This document shows, one piece after another, positions 57,612 to 64,000 of a stretch of DNA of 64,000 nt. Below the pieces are notes generated by a model. That model was not told where the DNA came from and ran no database searches. It saw nothing but the letters and a program-made list of their open reading frames with translations. Source of the stretch: Pseudobdellovibrionaceae bacterium (lineage in GTDB: Bacteria; Bdellovibrionota; FAC87; UBA2466; JACKAF01); assembly GCA_020635235.1 (NCBI GenBank), contig JACKAF010000004.1, forward strand, positions 124,001 to 188,000, read 5' to 3'. Each line of letters begins with the position of its first letter. Position 1 is the first letter of the stretch. The translations under genes were made by a program, and so were the position numbers.

Positions 57612-60238
57612 CCGGTATTCTTCATGCCGGCAGAAATGCCGCTGATGGTGATGGGTAGGGCTTTCTCAAAACCCGATTTTGTTCTTTGTTCTGAAAGCAT
57701 AAGGACTTGCAAGACGTTAAGAACCTGCACGTAAGGATTGCGTACTTCGATGGAGCGCGCCAGCACTCGGTTGTGTTCAAGTAGTGTTTTGTGTCCGGTG
57801 ATCTTTAGCACAAGCGAGACTGTTTTGGAGTAGTTTTGCATGAGCGAGTGCGTGATCGGTTTCAGATCGGCGCGCACCAATTTTTCGGAATAGAGGTGGA
57901 CGTTTGGAGGATCGACTTTTGCGAGTACCATTTCGATGAGATCGAGAGTGGACGCAAAAAAGGGCCATTTGGCGTACATTTCCTTCAGTGTCGCTTCACT
58001 GCTTTGGGCAAGTCCGGTTTGGAGTGCCTCAAAAACACCAAGCCAAGACGGGATCAAAAACCGGTTTTGAGTCCAGGAGAAAATCCATGGGATCGCGCGC
58101 AGCGCTTCGAAGTCGGTGAGCCCTTTTCGCTTCGCCGGGCGACTTCCGAGGCTGAGTTTGCCGATTTCCTCTGCCGGTGTGATCTGGGCGTAGTAGTCGA
58201 GGAAACGCGGGTCCTCATAGACAAAGGCCCGAAAGGCCTTGGCACTGGAGTCGGCCATCTCGTTCATGAGCTTCGCCCACGAGTCCCGTTTTTTAGCGGG
58301 TGGCTCTACTCCACTTTCAAGCAGTCCGGAGAGGTACAACTCAAACGTTCTGAGCGCCACTTCCGGCAACCCAAATTTTGCATGTATTGATTCCCCCTGT
58401 TCGGTGATTCGTAATTTTCGAGTCTGTTCACCACGCGGCAGACCCTTAAGGGCGAGGGCGATTGGCCCGCCGCCACGCCCAATTGTACCGCCCCGGCCAT
58501 GGAAGAAAATGGGTTCAATATTGTACTGACTACTCAGTTCTGTGATGCCCATTTGTTTGTTGAAGATGGTCCAAGCAGAAGCGAATTTTCCCGCACGCTT
58601 GCCTGAATCCGAGTAGCCGAGCATCACATTTTGGCAGTCCCCGATCCATGCCCGGTAAGCCGGCAATTCGTAGAGTCGTTGAAGCGTGATTTCACACTGA
58701 GCGAGGCTTTCTGGAGTTTCAAAAAGTGGGGCAACGGGGAGCGGGCATTCAATCCCGACACACCTTTGCAGAAACAAGACTTCTAGGATGTCAGTTGCCG
58801 ACTCCGCCATGGAGATGATGTAGAGACCGAAGCACTCCCGCGGGTAGTCTGCCATGACGGTGAGCGTTTCCAAAACCTCCTGCGTGGCTTTGGAAAAGAG
58901 GGTAATATCGCGTTTGGGGAATGGCTTGGAAAAAACGCACGCGCTCAACCAGTTGAAGCGCTCGGCGTCGTCCATGCTTTTGTAGTCGGTCCCCTCTTTT
59001 TGAAGAATCTCTGTTACGGTTTTTTCGTGGACGTTTCGGTTTTGACGGATATCCAAGCGTAAGAGCGCTGGGCCAAAGACGCCAATGCGTCGAATAAGAT
59101 CTTCGAGTCTACCTCTTGCAACCGGGCCGCACCGATGTCTGGAAATTGCGCCGTGGAGATCCACGAGCGCCTCTCTGACAAAGGCAAGTGGCGAGTCCTT
59201 GAGCGGGCTGTTCTCTTCAATGCGGTTCTTTTGCTTTTCCAATTCCTGGATGAGGAGAACGATAAGTTCCCTGTAGGGCTCATTGGATTTGAGTGCGTAT
59301 TTCTTGGTAAGTGGTTCGTCGCGGAATGAGAAAGGATACTCCCGAACAAGAAGATTCAGCTCCTTCAGGTACAGAGTAGCTGCACGAAAAAGACAGTGAT
59401 TGAGTACTTTGCGAGTTACCGCCGCCGTTACATTGGGGTTACCGTCACGATCTCCGCCCATCCAAGAAGATAGGCGAATAGGACAACAATCAAGGGGGAG
59501 AGAAGTGCTAAGGTATTTTTCATGGTAGTGATTCAGTCGGTTGAATAATTTCGGAATCGTTGGCCACACTTCGTCCTCAATAATAGAGAGCCCTGAAAGA
59601 ACTTCATCAAAGGGTGTCGGCGCCTCGTCACGAAACAAACCGGTATTCCAGAGCGCGAATAGGGTGCGTTCAATCCCTTTGGTGGCACTCTCTTTTTCTA
59701 TTGCGGAGGTTGTGGGGTTCGATAGCACGTCCAAAAAGTCAGCGATTTGTCGGTAATAGCGAATGGCACTCGGGCGCATTGCCTCTGTCGGATGGGCCGT
59801 AAATACAAGGTCTATCTCCAGCTCCTGCATTCTTTGCAAGAGGTCCTTCGCCTTTTTTGGCCCGCATTTTTGAAACAAAGCAGCGAGCGATCCCGGCTGC
59901 GCGGATCGGCCTTCTACTTCGTACTCCCGCCGCCGGCGGATGCGATGAAACTGTTCTGCTGCGTTGGCGAGGCGTAAGAATTCGGTAAAAGCGCGGGCGA
60001 CGGCGACCTGGTCGTCGGGGCTAAGGCGGGAAAGGTTTTTTTGAATCTTATGATAGGCGTCCTTATCTCCACGGCGGGCTTTTTTCGACAGTCGGCGTAT
60101 TTCTTCCACTTTCTCCAGCAAAGCGGGCGATTCGCACTTGGCAATAACTTGCCCCAGAAGCGTGCCGAGAAATTTAATATCTCTTCTGAGTGGCTTGTGT
60201 GGGTTTGCGCTGATATCGCTCGCTGTCGCAGGTTTCAT
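57608..60238 (-). CDS. ppc: Phosphoenolpyruvate carboxylase
   Basis: Protein of 876 residues, near the usual PEPC length. The catalytic His is in LVFTAHPTEA; GYSDSGKRAG and FFHGRGGTIGRGGGP are the other active-site signatures, and the C-terminus ends GISAGMKNTG, the expected conserved tail. It makes oxaloacetate from PEP and bicarbonate to refill the TCA cycle. The ribosome site GGAGAAAT is next to the ATG. Stops of this gene and the catalase-like gene overlap. Confidence 0.97.
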   Translation of the reverse strand: MKPATASDISANPHKPLRRDIKFLGTLLGQVIAKCESPALLEKVEEIRRLSKKARRGDKDAYHKIQKNLSRLSPDDQVAVARAFTEFLRLANAAEQFHRIRRRREYEVEGRSAQPGSLAALFQKCGPKKAKDLLQRMQELEIDLVFTAHPTEAMRPSAIRYYRQIADFLDVLSNPTTSAIEKESATKGIERTLFALWNTGLFRDEAPTPFDEVLSGLSIIEDEVWPTIPKLFNRLNHYHEKYLSTSLPLDCCPIRLSSWMGGDRDGNPNVTAAVTRKVLNHCLFRAATLYLKELNLLVREYPFSFRDEPLTKKYALKSNEPYRELIVLLIQELEKQKNRIEENSPLKDSPLAFVREALVDLHGAISRHRCGPVARGRLEDLIRRIGVFGPALLRLDIRQNRNVHEKTVTEILQKEGTDYKSMDDAERFNWLSACVFSKPFPKRDITLFSKATQEVLETLTVMADYPRECFGLYIISMAESATDILEVLFLQRCVGIECPLPVAPLFETPESLAQCEITLQRLYELPAYRAWIGDCQNVMLGYSDSGKRAGKFASAWTIFNKQMGITELSSQYNIEPIFFHGRGGTIGRGGGPIALALKGLPRGEQTRKLRITEQGESIHAKFGLPEVALRTFELYLSGLLESGVEPPAKKRDSWAKLMNEMADSSAKAFRAFVYEDPRFLDYYAQITPAEEIGKLSLGSRPAKRKGLTDFEALRAIPWIFSWTQNRFLIPSWLGVFEALQTGLAQSSEATLKEMYAKWPFFASTLDLIEMVLAKVDPPNVHLYSEKLVRADLKPITHSLMQNYSKTVSLVLKITGHKTLLEHNRVLARSIEVRNPYVQVLNVLQVLMLSEQRTKSGFEKALPITISGISAGMKNTG

Positions 60239-60294
60239 ATTTCTCCGAGGGTCTCAGAGGGACTCTACTGCTTGGGGAGGGTGAGTCAACCCGC

Positions 60295-61203
60295 CTAAAA
60301 GAAAATTTCCTCAATGAGTTCCGCTGAGGAGATGTAGGCGGATCCTTCCATGGGCACTTTTACTTCTACGGTCCATTGAGAGGCCTTTTCAAGGAGTTTG
60401 GGATCGGGGTAGTTCGCGTAATTCAAGTCGACGTAATGGTTATGAATAGGATAGGCAAAACGGGAAGGGAGCAAAAACCCGTACCCTTTTTTATAGTAGC
60501 TTTCGAGTTTGTATCGTAAAAGCTGGGCGCGGAATCCCGCGAAATCGTCCCCTTTGTAGCTTCGGAAGATGAAATCATAAAAGGGTACTTCCAAAAGCCC
60601 CATGTTGTACGGAAGTGTTACTCCGTTTTTGTAGTGGAGGAAAAGCAAGCTTCCGTACCCCTTTTTGGGGACGGAGCGGTCCAGGTAGGGAAGCACTTCT
60701 TGGCGAATTCCCCTGTACAGAAAGCTCGGGACATTGCTCACCAGAACTTTTGGCGGGGGTTCGGTGTCAGGCCTAAACACGGGTTGGTAGTTCTCATAAG
60801 TCCAGCCTCCAATAGAAAACCACCAAAAACCGAAATGGGCGCGAGTATGAAAGGTAAAGATCATTGTGCAAAACGCGAGTGTCACAACCGTTCGCGCATA
60901 CCGGCTATCAGGCTCCATTACCCATGTGTGGAGTTTGCGAGAAAGGTGCTGAATAGGCTTCCACAAGAGCACAAGAACCAAAGTGAGAGCGAAATTTACG
61001 GCAAACCATCGTTGCATCAGCCCCGTATTGAAAGTGTCTCGGTAGGAGACAAAGTGATGGTAGCGGGGCGTATTGTAGAACAAGCTTAAGAGCATGCCCA
61101 CGTAGAGTGAGACAAACCAAACAAACCAAAGTCTCGCCGCCAGAAAAGCGGCCACTTTATGCGGCAGACTTTTGAATGCGAAGGATTTTTGTATGTCTTG
61201 CAT
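60295..61203 (-). CDS. Partner membrane protein of the HTTM gene
   Basis: Protein of about 302 residues with three or four membrane segments (about 20-45, 65-90, 105-125) and a long soluble C-terminal part (about 130-300). It overlaps the HTTM gene by about 47 bases, so the two are co-translated. Sequence resembles C-terminal parts of vitamin-K-dependent-carboxylase-like proteins only weakly. Start: ATG 61203 rather than TTG 61236, but neither has a good ribosome site. Confidence 0.68.
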   Translation of the reverse strand: MQDIQKSFAFKSLPHKVAAFLAARLWFVWFVSLYVGMLLSLFYNTPRYHHFVSYRDTFNTGLMQRWFAVNFALTLVLVLLWKPIQHLSRKLHTWVMEPDSRYARTVVTLAFCTMIFTFHTRAHFGFWWFSIGGWTYENYQPVFRPDTEPPPKVLVSNVPSFLYRGIRQEVLPYLDRSVPKKGYGSLLFLHYKNGVTLPYNMGLLEVPFYDFIFRSYKGDDFAGFRAQLLRYKLESYYKKGYGFLLPSRFAYPIHNHYVDLNYANYPDPKLLEKASQWTVEVKVPMEGSAYISSAELIEEIFF

Positions 61204-62152
61204 AAAAAAGCTTTTCGGCGAGTGCGTTATAGTCAAAGCACATCAAAAGCAGGAAACCGTTTCCTAAAAAGTTGATTCCCCCGGTGTTGTAAACCATGAA
61301 GTGCAATAGACCCATCGATAGAACGAAAAGCCAGCGCGCTCGAGGAACGAAGAGTACTGCAAAAAAGAAGAGTTCCGTGAACTGGGTAATGCACGCCGCT
61401 AAGGGTGCGAACCAAGAATTGTCGCGTATGAAAGCAAGGATAGCGGGATTGAACCCGCGTGAAGTCATGAATACGCTGTAGCCAAGGTGGCTGGGGGCGA
61501 CTCGCTCCAAGTGTAGCCGCAACGCCCAGTTAGGGCCAACCTCAATGATCTTAAGAAGGCCTGCTGAACCATAAAAAACGCTCATCGCCAGAAGGAACAA
61601 GAAAATTGGCCAGTGGTGGTCGGTGGTCCTTTCGGCCGGTTCTCCTTTTCCGAGAAGATCCGTAAAGGTGTAGAAATTCGATTTTGGACTCAAAGACAGG
61701 ATCAATAGAGTGAAGAGGCTGGTTGTGCCGCCTTCTATCTCGGAGTTTGTGGCAAGGACGAGGCCCGTAAAATGTAGAAAGCCCAGAAAAGTTAAGCGGG
61801 TGAAGAGTCGCGGATAGATGCCGAGAAGAGCGCAGCCGGATGAAAATACGACTCCGATTTGCAACCACCACAGAAAGGTGGTGCTTGGTCCCGGCAGGAA
61901 ATCATATAGAAAAACAAAAGAGACCAAATGACTGAGCGGCGTAGGCCAGGGATCAAAACTGCGGTGACGCGGGTAGATGAACATGTCGCTATCGATCAAT
62001 CCATAAATCGTATAGTCCCGACTGGCGAAGCGGTAGATGACGTACATCAGGCAGAAAGCTTGTAGCAACCAGAAGTGGTAGGGAAGCGATTTGCGCAGAA
62101 CTCCAAAAAATTGAATATGGGGTTGGATATGGCTTTTAAGGAAGCGTTGCAT
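61157..62152 (-). CDS. HTTM-domain membrane protein
   Basis: Protein of 331 residues with about seven or eight membrane segments. It starts by a helical region (about 1-40), then has SSGCALLGIYPRLFTRLTFLGFLHFTGLVLAT, typical of the HTTM (horizontally transferred transmembrane) domain family related to gamma-carboxylases. A possible catalytic lysine or other active residue is not clear. It is paired with the downstream membrane gene. Confidence 0.72.
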   Translation of the reverse strand: MQRFLKSHIQPHIQFFGVLRKSLPYHFWLLQAFCLMYVIYRFASRDYTIYGLIDSDMFIYPRHRSFDPWPTPLSHLVSFVFLYDFLPGPSTTFLWWLQIGVVFSSGCALLGIYPRLFTRLTFLGFLHFTGLVLATNSEIEGGTTSLFTLLILSLSPKSNFYTFTDLLGKGEPAERTTDHHWPIFLFLLAMSVFYGSAGLLKIIEVGPNWALRLHLERVAPSHLGYSVFMTSRGFNPAILAFIRDNSWFAPLAACITQFTELFFFAVLFVPRARWLFVLSMGLLHFMVYNTGGINFLGNGFLLLMCFDYNALAEKLFYARHTKILRIQKSAA

Positions 62153-62300
62153 TGTCCCCGATGCTTTTGAAACGCTTAAAATATTGAACTACTTGAGAGG
62201 GCTGAGAATAGGCCACCAAACCGTTTTTATTCGGCGTGCCTTTTCAAGTGACACCCTCCCAGTACTCTATCGGCCGTTTGTTCTAACTATTGGAGGAAAA

Positions 62301-62750
62301 ATGAAATACATCGGGTTGTTTTTGACACTACTATCTACTGCATTGTTTGCCGCACCGAATCGCTTCCCTCAAGGGACGTTTGAAGGCAAAGGCTATTGGA
62401 AAATGCCGAGTGGCCAAAAAGGTGAGTACACCGCCGTGCTCAAAGTCACGGGCAACGAAGTCTATTCGAAAGTTGATTTAGGAAATGGGGAAGTCCACGA
62501 GGAAACAGGTACTCTCAATTTCGACGAGAATGGCTTTTACAGCATGACTCACGGCGAGAACCAAGAACCTGTGGCAACCGGCTACTGCGGAAGCGTGTGG
62601 TGCCATTCGGAAGGCTCGAGTTCGGAAGGCGCATTTGAGGAGACCATCGTGTTCAAGGACAATCAGGTTTATCGCCTTGGCTCGATGAAACTGCAAGACG
62701 TCGGTCTCATCATGTATGAGGACGCTCTGGCTCCTGCGACAAAGCGCTAG
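62301..62750 (+). CDS. Small exported beta-rich protein
   Basis: Protein of 149 residues from ATG 62301, chosen because GGAGG lies five bases ahead and a clean signal peptide (about 1-16, ending FAA) begins there. The mature part is a beta-strand-rich domain (about 25-130) with a single CGSVWC pair. It is followed by an intrinsic terminator. No family recognised. Confidence 0.72.
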   Translation: MKYIGLFLTLLSTALFAAPNRFPQGTFEGKGYWKMPSGQKGEYTAVLKVTGNEVYSKVDLGNGEVHEETGTLNFDENGFYSMTHGENQEPVATGYCGSVWCHSEGSSSEGAFEETIVFKDNQVYRLGSMKLQDVGLIMYEDALAPATKR

Positions 62751-62773
62751 GAAAAAGAGATCATTCTCGATAG

Positions 62774-62796
62774 GGGGGCGCATAGCCCCCTTTTTT
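62774..62796 (+). terminator. Intrinsic terminator after the small exported gene
   Basis: GGGGGC (62774-62779), a five-base loop, GCCCCC (62785-62790), then six T residues (62791-62796). The T-run overlaps the stop codon of the convergent minus-strand gene. Confidence 0.85.
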
Positions 62797-64000
62797 ATTC
62801 GGGAAGATCCGGCAGGATCATTCCAGGAGTCGGATCCATTGTTGCCTGCGTAACGATCCCTGCCATTGAATCTGTTGCTACATTCGCGGGTGTGGTCGCC
62901 TGCGCTGCCGCCGTTTTATCTAGAATGGGAGGGCTATTCGCCTGGTTCCCATCTACTTTCTCTTTCTCTTTTTGCTGTTCCTGAATCTTGAGTTTCAAGC
63001 CACGCATCCGGGCCAGCGAGTCCGAAATGATGGGGCTCACTAAAATCATGTGCGAATCCCCATTCGTGTTTTTGAACGCCAATTTCGGCCACAGACGGTT
63101 GAAAATCTCGGCGTATAGAATAATAAGAAAACTTTTTGTGTCTGTTTCTTGTTTGGCTACATCTTTGGTACCGATGATTCCCATGACATCCTCGGGCGTC
63201 GCTTCACCGACAGTCGCCTTCGCGGCCGCTGCCATTGATTTTGGAAGCACGTTTTTCAACATGGCTTGGCTGTGTTCGCCGTGTAGAGAGTCATGAATAA
63301 TCTGCTCGATATCTAGCATTGCCTGTACTTCTTTGGGCACGTTCTCCTTGAAGTAGTCGACGATTCGCTTCTCGTTGTGCTGCAGGACTTCCATAATAAT
63401 CTTGGTAAAGTCGGCATTAATCTCTTTCCACTTCGGATCGTCCAGAGACTCCAATTGGTGGGCGAGATCTGTGGCTTTGGCGAGCTTTGCGGAATTTGCT
63501 TTGATTTTGTCCGATTGAATTTCAAGTACGGACTTTCCGCCATTGTTATCTTTGCGTTGTTTAGCGACATACCGCCACCAAGTCGTTGCACCCGCGGTGC
63601 CGACGGCGTAGGTCAAGGGCCATCCCCAGTTGGTAAGTCTTTTCCAGCCAAGCGCTTTGATGTCGTTGGCGATTTGTTGGTAACTGATCGCGCACGCTTC
63701 TTTTGCCGTGCTTTTCAGTTTCTCAGGGCTTGGTTCAGGGTAGGGCGCTCGTTCTCCCAACGGAGAATTTCGTTGAAACGCATTTCTGTCTGCATCGTAG
63801 CGGAGAGTCCCCTGGTGATCGTTTACGCTGAGGTGCTTGTTTTCGAATTCAATGATAGCGTTAAATGCTTCCGCAACTTTCTTTCCGGTTTGTTTTACTT
63901 TGGCGTCTTTGCCTTTGGTTTTTTGACCGTTCTGCGCCTCTTTGAGGGCCTGGTTGTAGTCCTCTGCGGCCTTCTGGAGAGCGGCGAGGCGATCGGCGTG
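62795..64000 (-). CDS. Large one-TM protein of unknown function (5' end cut by window)
   Basis: The reading frame continues without a stop from base 62795 to the right edge of the window, at least 401 residues; TTG 63760 is not the real start, since the preceding codons are open and protein-like. The visible part has helical charged segments, one membrane segment (about RLTNWGWPLTYAVGTAGATTW), coiled-coil-like helices, and a Gln/Thr/Pro-rich tail. Its plan recalls the 706-codon gene at 21071. No family recognised. Confidence 0.7.
   Translation of the reverse strand, partial: HADRLAALQKAAEDYNQALKEAQNGQKTKGKDAKVKQTGKKVAEAFNAIIEFENKHLSVNDHQGTLRYDADRNAFQRNSPLGERAPYPEPSPEKLKSTAKEACAISYQQIANDIKALGWKRLTNWGWPLTYAVGTAGATTWWRYVAKQRKDNNGGKSVLEIQSDKIKANSAKLAKATDLAHQLESLDDPKWKEINADFTKIIMEVLQHNEKRIVDYFKENVPKEVQAMLDIEQIIHDSLHGEHSQAMLKNVLPKSMAAAAKATVGEATPEDVMGIIGTKDVAKQETDTKSFLIILYAEIFNRLWPKLAFKNTNGDSHMILVSPIISDSLARMRGLKLKIQEQQKEKEKVDGNQANSPPILDKTAAAQATTPANVATDSMAGIVTQATMDPTPGMILPDLPE

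Noticed and set aside
61441..61460. Sequence whose reverse complement resembles a tRNA T-arm (GCGGGTTCAATCCCGC)
   Set aside because: It lies inside the HTTM coding frame, and no acceptor stem, D-arm or anticodon arm could be found around it on either strand.
63758..63760. TTG as the start of the right-edge gene
   Set aside because: The frame upstream is open to the window edge and reads as continuous helical protein, so this is an internal codon.
1..64000. CRISPR array, insertion sequence, prophage or integron
   Set aside because: No regularly spaced repeats, transposase, integrase or phage structural gene was seen; the coding pattern is continuous.

Overview
The window is gene-dense chromosome from a Gram-negative, didermic bacterium, mostly housekeeping genes mixed with many secreted proteins of unknown function. 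A PilMNOPQ type IV pilus base, outer-membrane beta-barrels, lipoproteins, a UDP-diacylglucosamine-hydrolase-like phosphoesterase, a SufDSUT iron-sulfur operon and a PhaR-type regulator together suggest a deltaproteobacteria-like or Bdellovibrionota-like lineage. That placement is inference from gene content, not a phylogeny. I see no rRNA, tRNA, insertion sequence, phage module or CRISPR array.

Layout. 1-4.2 kb: SUF iron-sulfur operon (sufD cut by the left edge, then sufS, sufU, sufT, a small exported protein). 4.2-12.6 kb: a DsbA-like lipoprotein, a CorC/HlyC membrane protein preceded by a coupled 33-codon ORF, an EVE protein, the lysA-lysC pair, an ArsC-like protein, a flavoprotein, an RlmD-type methyltransferase and an SH3/beta-barrel protein. 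12.6-13.0 kb: no convincing gene, but a promoter, a set of nested helices closed by pairing of the two ends, and a strong terminator, i.e. a candidate structured RNA. 13.0-25.9 kb: a DnaJ-type cochaperone, a DUF72 protein, an HDAC-like deacetylase and a block of minus-strand exported proteins (tandem PDZ, HELVH metalloprotein, thioredoxin-like, a large one-TM protein, M16 peptidase). A second promoter-structure-terminator unit lies at 19.6-19.9 kb. 25.9-28.4 kb: hemW, ssb, an RDD protein and a Cys-rich lipoprotein. 28.5-34.0 kb: pilMNOPQ. 34.5-39.3 kb: phaR and a Tad/Flp-like cluster (pilin, two TadE-like proteins, CpaB, a PEGA protein). 39.3-48.9 kb: radical SAM AmrS, coiled-coil protein, phosphoesterase, PlsC, SecA, zinc-ribbon/YbjQ-like protein, RsmD, CoaD, aminotransferase. 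48.9-53.4 kb: two outer-membrane proteins, a GspG-like membrane fusion and two exported proteins. 53.6-57.6 kb: a PP-loop tRNA thiolase-like gene, pyrF, an RlmB-type methyltransferase and a secreted catalase-like protein. 57.6-64 kb: ppc, an HTTM pair, a small exported protein and a partial one-TM protein cut by the right edge.

Genes are packed tightly: many ATGA or TGATG overlaps imply translational coupling (sufD-sufS-sufU, lysA-lysC, flavoprotein-rlmD, pilO-pilP-pilQ, coaD-aminotransferase, PP-loop-pyrF-rlmB), and GTG or TTG starts are common. The most novel material is non-coding: the two structured RNA candidates, and a 19-base element shared between the second RNA and the translation start of a secreted-protein gene 32 kb away, where it forms part of a 13-base tandem repeat.
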